This document shows, in pieces, positions 16,858 to 24,155 of a stretch of 64,000 nt of DNA. The translations under genes and the position numbers were made by a program. How positions within the stretch are numbered: position 1 is the stretch's first letter; each line of letters begins with the position of its first letter. Source of the stretch: an uncultured Lachnospiraceae bacterium (GTDB taxonomy: Bacteria > Bacillota > Clostridia > Lachnospirales > Lachnospiraceae); contig CAMKQH010000011.1 in NCBI GenBank assembly GCA_946414885.1, forward strand, positions 1 to 64,000, written 5' to 3'. The notes beneath the pieces were generated by a model, which saw only the letters and a program-made list of their open reading frames with translations, was not told where the DNA came from and ran no database searches.

Positions 16858-16909
16858 GGTTTGGACAGTCTTTCCCGTAACCATGCGACCGGGAAAGGCT
16901 GTCCAAACC
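16858..16909. repeat. Long inverted repeat between convergent glmS and cls
   Basis: Arms GGTTTGGACAGTCTTTCCCG and CGGGAAAGGCTGTCCAAACC (16858-16877 with 16890-16909) pair over 20 positions with a single G-T wobble around a 12-base loop. There is no T-run on either strand, so it is not a standard terminator. It may be a REP-like palindrome, or may protect the 3' ends of the two facing transcripts. Confidence 0.85.
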
Positions 16910-16955
16910 TTCCCCTCGAGTATATCATAAGCTGCGGCAGAAAATACTGCCGGGG

Positions 16956-18560
16956 TTACATCAGGGGCGCGATGAATTTGAGGAGTCGGCCGAGGATGCG
17001 ATAGGAAAGGCGCTCATGGGCGATGGTTTCCCGGGTTACCTCGCGGCACTGGGCCAGGGTGGCCTGAAAGTCGGATTCTATGTCGGAGATACAAGGCGTG
17101 CGGAAGAGATAGGTCGCACATTCAAAATGATGATAAAGGCTGCGGTAGTCCAGATTAATGGTACCTACCACGGCCTTTTCGTTATCTGAGACGAAAACCT
17201 TGGCATGGACAAAGCCGGGCGTATATTCGTAGATCTTGATGCCGGCATCGATCAGATATCGGTAATGGGATTTTGCCAGCGAATATGCGCTCTTTTTGTC
17301 GGGAATGCCTGGCAGAATCAGCTTCACGTCAACTCCGCGCTCCGCGGCAAATTTCAAGGATTGTTCCAGTTCATTGTCGAGGATCAGGTAGGGGGTCATG
17401 ACGTGTACGTAGGTTTTGGCCCGGTTTAGGATGTCCATGTAAACGTTTTCGCCGACCTTGTATTCATCCAGCGGACAATCGCTGTAGGGCATGACAAAAC
17501 CGCCAAAATCAGAATTCCGTGCTTGAGGAGCAGGAGTGATCAAGGCCTCATCCCACTTGGGATCAGCTTCAGTTATGTTCCAGGTCTGCAGGAACGTGAG
17601 CGTGAAGCTTTGAACGGCAGGGCCTTTTAGCATGACGGCGGCATCCTTCCAATGACCGAAGGGATGCGTGAGATTTACGTACTCGTCAGAGAAATTGATG
17701 CCGCCATTAAATGCAACTTCCCCGTCGATCACCAGGATCTTCCTGTGATCCCTGTAATTGTAGTGGGTGGACAGGAAGGGATGGATGGGGGAGAAGGGCT
17801 TGCACTTGATGCCCAGCTTTGCAAGGCGACTTGGATAATCTGAGCTGAGCAGGGCAATCTCGCACATGCCGTCGTAGACGATGCGAACGTCGACGCCCTG
17901 CGCTGCTTTTTCGGCAAGGATTTTCAGGATTTTTCCCCAGAAGTATCCCTCGTTAATGATGAAATATTCCATGAAAATAAACTTCTTGGCCTTTTGAAGT
18001 TCCTCGAGGAGGGCGGATAACTTCTCCTCACCGGAAGACAAATACGTGACGGACGTGTGCTCATAGATGGGAAAACAACCGCTTCGGTTTAAGTATTTGC
18101 AAAGATCGTCCGTTGCGGAGCTGACAAGCTCCTGCTTTTGAAAGGTCACGGGATCCTGAGGCAAGAGCTCCTTGGTTTCTGCGATCAAATCCTTTATTCT
18201 GGCCTTGATGGCGCGATGCCCCACGTCGCGCTCCGTAAAGAGATAAAAGAGGGCGGCGGGAACGGGAACCAGCGACATGAGCAGCAGCCAGGTCAGCTTT
18301 CCCGTGGCATCCATGTCGCTGCTAAAGAGTTCAAAGACCATGGCAATGGTGATCAGCCAAATGAGCCCGTTAAACCATTGGAAATAACCGTCAAACCATT
18401 GATAGGCAGAGACAAGCAAAAAGATCTGCACGCCCATCAAAACAAGAACGAGACCGATCCGGCTAAACAAAATGCGCAGAACGCCTCGTTTTTTCTTTGG
18501 CATCAGTCTGAGAATGCCGTCTTTTTCTTCTGAATAATCACTTTGAATTCTTTTACTCAT
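16956..18560 (-). CDS. cls: Cardiolipin synthase (PLD superfamily)
   Basis: A 534-residue membrane phospholipase-D-type enzyme joining two phosphatidylglycerols into cardiolipin. Two or three N-terminal membrane helices (about residues 30-110) are followed by two HKD catalytic motifs, HYNYRDHRKILVIDG with GGINFSDEY, and HAKVFVSDNEKAVVGTINLD with RSL after it. The start is the ATG at 18560 with GGAGG just upstream; an in-frame 29-residue extension lacks a ribosome site and crosses the promoter. It faces glmS convergently. Confidence 0.93.
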   Translation of the reverse strand: MSKRIQSDYSEEKDGILRLMPKKKRGVLRILFSRIGLVLVLMGVQIFLLVSAYQWFDGYFQWFNGLIWLITIAMVFELFSSDMDATGKLTWLLLMSLVPVPAALFYLFTERDVGHRAIKARIKDLIAETKELLPQDPVTFQKQELVSSATDDLCKYLNRSGCFPIYEHTSVTYLSSGEEKLSALLEELQKAKKFIFMEYFIINEGYFWGKILKILAEKAAQGVDVRIVYDGMCEIALLSSDYPSRLAKLGIKCKPFSPIHPFLSTHYNYRDHRKILVIDGEVAFNGGINFSDEYVNLTHPFGHWKDAAVMLKGPAVQSFTLTFLQTWNITEADPKWDEALITPAPQARNSDFGGFVMPYSDCPLDEYKVGENVYMDILNRAKTYVHVMTPYLILDNELEQSLKFAAERGVDVKLILPGIPDKKSAYSLAKSHYRYLIDAGIKIYEYTPGFVHAKVFVSDNEKAVVGTINLDYRSLYHHFECATYLFRTPCISDIESDFQATLAQCREVTRETIAHERLSYRILGRLLKFIAPLM

Positions 18561-18879
18561 GATATCCTCCGCAATGTGATGCTGCCTTACCCATATCATA
18601 TACGAAAGGCAGAACGCTTGCAAGCGTGCGCGACGGATTTTTGGCAAGCGCCCGCGAACATTTTTTTACTATTTTTGAATAGATCGAAAAAAGGCACCAA
18701 AGAAAAAAGATGAAAAAGATATAAAAAGGATACGCAGAGGATACATGGGCTTGTTATTCTTAGATCATCAAAAGCGGATTGCCAAAACAAACCAGATGCG
18801 GTAACATGACAGGGAGGACTTGCATCAGAAAGGCATCCGTGGCCTTACGGCCGGATCAGAAAGACCAGGAGTGGCAAAG
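18561..18879. other. Intergenic region between cls and the two-component system
   Basis: The 319-base gap contains the cls promoter near 18600 on the minus strand. The + strand part is A-rich (18660-18740) and leads into the response regulator; no -35/-10 pair with good spacing was found for it. A GGGAGG at 18812-18817 precedes an in-frame TTG too closely to be a convincing start. Confidence 0.5.
18595..18623 (-). promoter_or_regulatory. Promoter of cls
   Basis: On the minus strand TTGCAA and TATGAT stand 17 bases apart. The -35 sits inside the perfect palindrome CGCTTGCAAGCG (18615-18626), a possible operator. Confidence 0.7.
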
Positions 18880-19563
18880 ATGAGAGATCAGATTTTGTTG
18901 GTGGAAGACGATAAGCAGATCAGGGACATCCTTCGCGATTATTTTGAGGGTAAAACGCCCTCCTTAGAGGTGACTTGCGCGGCGGACGGTGCGACTGGAC
19001 TGCAGCTTTTTCGCGAAAAAGAATTTGACCTTGTGTTGTTGGACGTCATGCTTCCTGGCAGAAACGGTTTTTCCCTGATGAAGGAAATCCGACAGACCAG
19101 TGACGTGCCAGTGATCTTTATCACGGCGAGAACAATGGAGGAGGACAGACTTTACGGCTATGAGCTCGGCTGTGACGATTACGTCTGTAAGCCTTTTTCC
19201 TTTGCGGAACTGTACGCGAAGGTGACGGCACTGATCAAGAGATCCAAGGGAACGGTCAGAGAGAAAGAGGAGATCGTAACCTGCGGCGCGATCTGTTTTC
19301 ACAAGAGGTCGCTCTCGGTTACGGTGAACGGGGAAAAGGTAGACCTGGCACCGAAGGAACTGTCTTTACTGGCCGTGCTTATGGAGCGGAAGGATTGGGT
19401 TTTCACAAGGGAGATGCTGCTTGATCTGGTCTGGGGGAAAGATTACTACGGCGGAGACCGGGTGGTCGATAATCACGTCAAAAAATTGCGTAAGAGTCTT
19501 GGCAGCGCTGGAGCGCAGATCAAGACTTTGATCGGAAGGGGCTACAAGATCACGGAGGACTGA
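18880..19563 (+). CDS. OmpR/PhoB-type response regulator
   Basis: A 227-residue DNA-binding response regulator. The receiver domain (1-115) starts QILLVEDDKQIRDIL, has the phosphoacceptor Asp55 in LVLLDVMLPGRNG, the Thr in VIFITAR and Lys in YVCKPFSFAEL. The C-terminal winged helix (about 130-227) shows LAPKELSLLAVLMERKDWVF and the recognition part RVVDNHVKKLRKSLG. Start at ATG 18880 with AGGAG 8 bases upstream; earlier in-frame TTG and GTG codons are less likely. The paired histidine kinase follows 32 bases downstream. Confidence 0.92.
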   Translation: MRDQILLVEDDKQIRDILRDYFEGKTPSLEVTCAADGATGLQLFREKEFDLVLLDVMLPGRNGFSLMKEIRQTSDVPVIFITARTMEEDRLYGYELGCDDYVCKPFSFAELYAKVTALIKRSKGTVREKEEIVTCGAICFHKRSLSVTVNGEKVDLAPKELSLLAVLMERKDWVFTREMLLDLVWGKDYYGGDRVVDNHVKKLRKSLGSAGAQIKTLIGRGYKITED

Positions 19564-19595
19564 AGCCGGGCTAAAAAGCTTCGGAGGGAAATAAG

Positions 19596-21395
19596 ATGCA
19601 AACAAAGATGCCAAAGAGAAAGCTGATTTCTCACGCCATAAAGTATGCGACAGTTTATTTGATCACGTGCGTGGTCATCACGCTGATCGGTTTGGGGACG
19701 ATTGCCAACGTGATGGCAGAACAGGAAAGTACCATGCGTATTGACTCATTCCGGTGGGCTGAAGACGAGAACCAAAAACTATTCTCTGACAAGGTGGTTT
19801 CCTTTCAGAACAAAGAAACGCTTCCAGAGATTTTCTATAGGTCCACGTGGGCTTCCACTGCCATGGCGTTGGTGACTGACGACCGAAAGGAAGAGGTGAT
19901 GGCCTACGGCTATCTGAAGGACAGTGAAACGGACGAGACGTTGCTGGATTCGACGGATTACGTGTTTTTGGCCCTGCGGTTCCATAGCAAAGAGAAGGCC
20001 CGTGAGGTCAGGGGATTTGATCTGGACAGAGTCAGTGTTCTTTTTTATTGCCACGTCTCGGTATTTGAAGAGTCTTACGTTAGATTTATGAAGGAACAGG
20101 GGTCAACCTTAACGGGGACGCTGGGGGAAGCGATCCGCCATAAGGCCACCTGGGAGGACCTTTTAGAGCCGGGGAATGGTTTTCACTTTACCGCCATGGA
20201 CGTCTGGAAGACGGGGGTCGGAACGTTTCTTCCGGGAAAGATATTGGTTACGTGGAAAGATAACCGAAATACGGAGAGCGTTGTGCTTGATTTTACGCCG
20301 GCGCAGTTAGATGGGTACGTGCACGTGGAAGATCTGGACCGCGTCAAGGTCCCTCAGACGGAGGAGGAAATTGGAGGAACTTACTATTTCTTTACGGACA
20401 TTGCAGAGATTTCCATACCGGACGAGGAGTTTAAGGAAGAAGCCAGAAACCGGATCAGAAGGCTTGGCAGCAACACCACGGGTACGAGCGTGGAGACGGA
20501 ACGGATTCTTGGCATACCAACTGAAATAAGAATAGCCATACAGGGTTCCCTGATCGATCAGTATGGAAAAATCTACGTCTTATGCCAGTATGTCGTCATA
20601 GAAAATTTTGCCAAAGACATGATGCATATGTTTGGCGAGGCATTCATCGTGATCTATGAAATAACGTTTGCCATTTTCGCGATTATTTGCTTCCTTTCCT
20701 ACAACCGGAAGAAATACAAATATGAATCGGAAAACTATCGTAAGATGCTGGTGAACGTGATGGCGCATGACCTGAAGACGCCGCTCACCGCAATGGAGGG
20801 CTATGCCGAGAGCCTAAAGGAAGGCGTAAACACGGACAAGAGGGAAGTCTATGCGGAAGAGATTGAGCGGAACGTCAAATACGTGAATGAGATCATCTCC
20901 GAAAATCTGGCGACGTCACAATATGAGTTTGAGAAAAAGAGGATCAAAAGGAAACCGGTAGAACTGACGGAGCTTTGCGCGGAATCCATCCGCAGATATC
21001 AGTCAAAGGCAGACGAAAAGAAACTGCGCTTTGTGACGGAGGGAAAGACGAGGGTTCGCGGGGACGCGGAGCTTTTGCAGAGAGTCTTTGACAATCTGAT
21101 CGTGAATGCCGTGAAATATTCCGTCCCGGAAAGCGAGATCAAGATCCTTGGCGAGAACCATAAGATCCGGATCCAAAACGTTACGGATCAGAAGCCAGAG
21201 GGAAAATTAAAGAGATTGTGGCAGCCTTTTGTCCGCGGCAGTGAGAGCAGAAGCGGGGAAAAGGGTACGGGAATCGGCCTCTACGTTGCGGCAAAGATTC
21301 TTAACGACCATAAATGGAAGTATAAGCTTAAATTTGACGAGAAGAGCGGGACATTCGAATGTGAGATTAAAGTTCCATTGGGAATCCTTTTTTAG
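19596..21395 (+). CDS. Sensor histidine kinase
   Basis: A 599-residue membrane kinase, partner of the upstream response regulator. A transmembrane helix at about residues 15-37 and a second at about 350-372 enclose an extracytoplasmic sensor of some 310 residues that I do not recognise. The kinase core follows directly without an evident HAMP domain: H-box VMAHDLKTPLTAMEGYAESL with phosphorylated His391, then an ATPase domain with FDNLIVNAVKYS and GTGIGLYVAAKIL. Ribosome site GGAGGG. The signal is unknown; no transport or resistance gene is attached to the pair. Confidence 0.9.
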   Translation: MQTKMPKRKLISHAIKYATVYLITCVVITLIGLGTIANVMAEQESTMRIDSFRWAEDENQKLFSDKVVSFQNKETLPEIFYRSTWASTAMALVTDDRKEEVMAYGYLKDSETDETLLDSTDYVFLALRFHSKEKAREVRGFDLDRVSVLFYCHVSVFEESYVRFMKEQGSTLTGTLGEAIRHKATWEDLLEPGNGFHFTAMDVWKTGVGTFLPGKILVTWKDNRNTESVVLDFTPAQLDGYVHVEDLDRVKVPQTEEEIGGTYYFFTDIAEISIPDEEFKEEARNRIRRLGSNTTGTSVETERILGIPTEIRIAIQGSLIDQYGKIYVLCQYVVIENFAKDMMHMFGEAFIVIYEITFAIFAIICFLSYNRKKYKYESENYRKMLVNVMAHDLKTPLTAMEGYAESLKEGVNTDKREVYAEEIERNVKYVNEIISENLATSQYEFEKKRIKRKPVELTELCAESIRRYQSKADEKKLRFVTEGKTRVRGDAELLQRVFDNLIVNAVKYSVPESEIKILGENHKIRIQNVTDQKPEGKLKRLWQPFVRGSESRSGEKGTGIGLYVAAKILNDHKWKYKLKFDEKSGTFECEIKVPLGILF

Positions 21396-21424
21396 GACAA
21401 AAAACGAAAGCATGGGAACGTAAT

Positions 21425-21464
21425 AAAAGCGCTGCGGGCACTGAAAAATGTCTGCGGCGCTTTT
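21425..21464 (+). terminator. Terminator of the two-component operon
   Basis: AAAAGCGCTGC pairs with GCGGCGCTTTT (one mismatch) with an 18-base loop, ending in TTTT. It closes the response regulator/kinase operon before the next promoter. Confidence 0.7.
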
Positions 21465-21519
21465 CTTACGTAAAAGTGAAAAAAAGCACAAAAAATAAGC
21501 ACTTTTGAGACCTTGAAAA

Positions 21520-21548
21520 TTGACGAATCCGGGGAGATTTGGTATAAT
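21520..21548 (+). promoter_or_regulatory. Strong promoter of the c-di-GMP/radical SAM/glycosidase operon
   Basis: TTGACG and a perfect TATAAT are 17 bases apart. The next eight genes follow with gaps of at most 62 bases and no terminator, so this promoter probably drives them all. Confidence 0.85.
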
Positions 21549-21593
21549 CTGTGAAGATAGGGGTTCTATGCGATTTTTAAGGGGGAAATGAAG

Positions 21594-24140
21594 ATGTTCA
21601 CTTGGAATTTTCATTACGTTTCGAAAGCAAGACTTACGGAAACCTTAAATCAATTGATGCTAAATTCGCAAAAAGGGGACGTCCTGATCAGGATCCACAC
21701 GGCAATCCACTATGAAGATGAAGCCGTGGAACTGGCCAAATACGTTAAAAGTCTTGTGCCCAATGCGCATATTATAGGGACAAGTACGGCTGCGATCATC
21801 CGTTGGGGAAAGATAGATCCTAACCAGTGCGTAATCTCCGTGACGCAAATGGATGAATGTAAGGTTCGCTCGGCATTATTGCCGACGCACTCCGGCGGAA
21901 AGCAAAAGAGACCGCTGAAGCCGGAAACGTTATGCAAAAAAGTAAAGGAAGCAGTGCTTTGCGAAGATTCAAAGCTGATGCTGGCTTTTCTGACGGCTGA
22001 TTACGGCGACGTGGCCCACTTTGTAGAAAAGAGTAATGAAACATTCCCCGGCGTGCAAATGATTGGAGGCGTTCCCGGCAGGTCAGACTTGATCCGCGAA
22101 AAGCAAATGGTTGGCTACGTGTTTAATGAGAACGGGTGGTCTGCTGAAGCCATTCTCGTTGCTGCCATCAGTGGCAAGGAATTAAAGTCCTGCGCTTCTT
22201 ATGCTACGGGAATACAGGCAGTTGGAGAAGTGATGGAGGTGACGGAAGCTGAAGGCAGGCACGTGATTTCCATTGACGGAGTCGATGCGGCAACGAAGTA
22301 TCTGGCCGTTGCAAGGGTGGAAGACCGGTTGCGCTGGGATTTGACAAGCCTGCTTCCCTTTGTCTATTCAGAGCGCCGAAACGTTCCGCTGCAATTCCGC
22401 TTTGTCAAGGATCAGCTCTATGCGAATCACAACATTGTCGCAGGCTCAAAGGTCAGAAGGGCAATGATCTATGACCAGAAGATCATTTCAGATAATCGTG
22501 CGATGTTCCGTCGCATGGAGAATTTCGAATATGCAGAAACCATCTTCAGCTATTCAAGTACGGCCAGATACATGGGATTTCCCAACAGCGCGAAATGGGA
22601 GATTTCCGTCTATGAGAGTTCCAATGCCTGTGGGTGTCTTACTGATGGCGTCATTGTATGCGCTGACGGCAGAAACGTTTTTGCAAATTGCTCCTTTGCA
22701 CTGGCTGCCTGTGGTGAAAAAAAGTACGTGCAGGAATATCATCCCTACGTATTTTCTTACGTAAACCCCTTGGCGGAGGACAATCAAAGACTTTTAAACT
22801 ATTTGGTGGAACTGGAAGAACGGTTGGAAGAGGATAAAAATTATCCGGAGGACAACGAGCTGAGAAGCTTTCTTCGTGAGTGCGGCTCAAAGCTTTTGTA
22901 TTCCGGAAATGAGGATCTTCCGAACGAGGCTGCGCTAAAGGTTGACCTGAATTTTAAGGGCTATGACAGAATCTGCGTGATCAACGTGCTGGACATTGCC
23001 AACATGAAGCTTGTTTTCTCGGAGCAGATGATTCAGGTCACGTATAAGAATTACGTGGAAAAATGTAAAAACTTTGCGAAGGAGAAGAATTACCGATTCT
23101 ACGTGCTTGACCAGTGGCAGGTGGCCGTTGGCGCGCCGTCCTTTATGATTTCGCTGGCAGATTTTACAAAGGACGTGGAGAATCTGTACAGGAAGCTTTT
23201 TGAGACCTCAGGGGAATACGTTGCCATTATTCCGGTCGTTTGCGTTTTATACAACTGCACGGTGGATAACATTTCCTCTGCCTATAACTCTGCACGCGTG
23301 GAGATGGTGAACAAGAACGTTCAGTTTTTGGTTCATGACGCAAAAGAGGGACAGTTGGATGCAGAGAGCATCCGCACGAAATATCAGATGGTGAACGTGA
23401 TCAATTACGCGCTGTCTCATGACACGCTGATTCCATATTATCAAGGTATCTATGACAACAGAAAGCAAACAATCCATCACTTTGAAGCGTTGATGCGTCT
23501 GGCAGATGAAAACGGCACGATCTATTATCCGGGAGATTTCCTGGAGGTGGCAAGATCCTACGGACTGATGTACGACCAGCTTTCCTTTACGATGATCAAA
23601 AAGGTGTTTGAACGGTTTAACAACGTCGAGGGGAAATCCGTAAGCATCAATATTGGCATGAGAGACGTGAAGAACCAGGAGATCGTAGACTATATCTATG
23701 ATTTTCTTTCTACCACGGGGCATCCGGAAAACTTTACCTTCGAGCTATTGGAGAACGAAGACGTCGGAGATTACGGCATTCTATTAAACTTTGTGGATAA
23801 GATCCATGAATTGGGCGGTTTGATTGCCATCGATGATTTTGGAAGCGGATATTCAAACTTGCAGCACATCCTGAGCATTCAGTCTGATTTCATTAAGATC
23901 GACGGTTCGATCATCCGTAATTGCTGTGTTGACAAGGATGCAGAGAACCTGATCGCACTGATCACCGGGTGGAAGAATTTAAGCTCCCGCAACGTGAAGA
24001 TCGTGGCAGAATTTGTGGAGAACGAAGAAATTCAAACTAAATTAACGATCTATGACGTGGACTATTCTCAGGGTTACCTGTTTTCTAAGCCTGCGCCTGA
24101 CATTGACGACGGAAAGGCAAAGAAGGCAAAACAGAAGTAA
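21594..24140 (+). CDS. FIST sensor - degenerate GGDEF - EAL protein (c-di-GMP phosphodiesterase)
   Basis: An 848-residue cytosolic signalling protein. Residues about 1-370 match the FIST_N/FIST_C layout (small-molecule sensor, no membrane segment; IIGTSTAAIIRWGKID, GGVPGRSD). A region at about 430-600 looks like a GGDEF fold that has lost its motif. The C-terminal EAL domain (about 610-845) retains EAL631, SINIG, FELLENED, IDDFGSGYSN, FIKIDGS, EFVENEE and QGY, so hydrolysis of c-di-GMP is likely. The ATG at 21594 is chosen over 21588 because AAGGGGG ends only 2 bases before the latter. Fifteen bases separate it from a diguanylate cyclase gene, an antagonistic pair. Confidence 0.88.
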   Translation: MFTWNFHYVSKARLTETLNQLMLNSQKGDVLIRIHTAIHYEDEAVELAKYVKSLVPNAHIIGTSTAAIIRWGKIDPNQCVISVTQMDECKVRSALLPTHSGGKQKRPLKPETLCKKVKEAVLCEDSKLMLAFLTADYGDVAHFVEKSNETFPGVQMIGGVPGRSDLIREKQMVGYVFNENGWSAEAILVAAISGKELKSCASYATGIQAVGEVMEVTEAEGRHVISIDGVDAATKYLAVARVEDRLRWDLTSLLPFVYSERRNVPLQFRFVKDQLYANHNIVAGSKVRRAMIYDQKIISDNRAMFRRMENFEYAETIFSYSSTARYMGFPNSAKWEISVYESSNACGCLTDGVIVCADGRNVFANCSFALAACGEKKYVQEYHPYVFSYVNPLAEDNQRLLNYLVELEERLEEDKNYPEDNELRSFLRECGSKLLYSGNEDLPNEAALKVDLNFKGYDRICVINVLDIANMKLVFSEQMIQVTYKNYVEKCKNFAKEKNYRFYVLDQWQVAVGAPSFMISLADFTKDVENLYRKLFETSGEYVAIIPVVCVLYNCTVDNISSAYNSARVEMVNKNVQFLVHDAKEGQLDAESIRTKYQMVNVINYALSHDTLIPYYQGIYDNRKQTIHHFEALMRLADENGTIYYPGDFLEVARSYGLMYDQLSFTMIKKVFERFNNVEGKSVSINIGMRDVKNQEIVDYIYDFLSTTGHPENFTFELLENEDVGDYGILLNFVDKIHELGGLIAIDDFGSGYSNLQHILSIQSDFIKIDGSIIRNCCVDKDAENLIALITGWKNLSSRNVKIVAEFVENEEIQTKLTIYDVDYSQGYLFSKPAPDIDDGKAKKAKQK

Positions 24141-24155
24141 GAAGGAGATCCGTGC

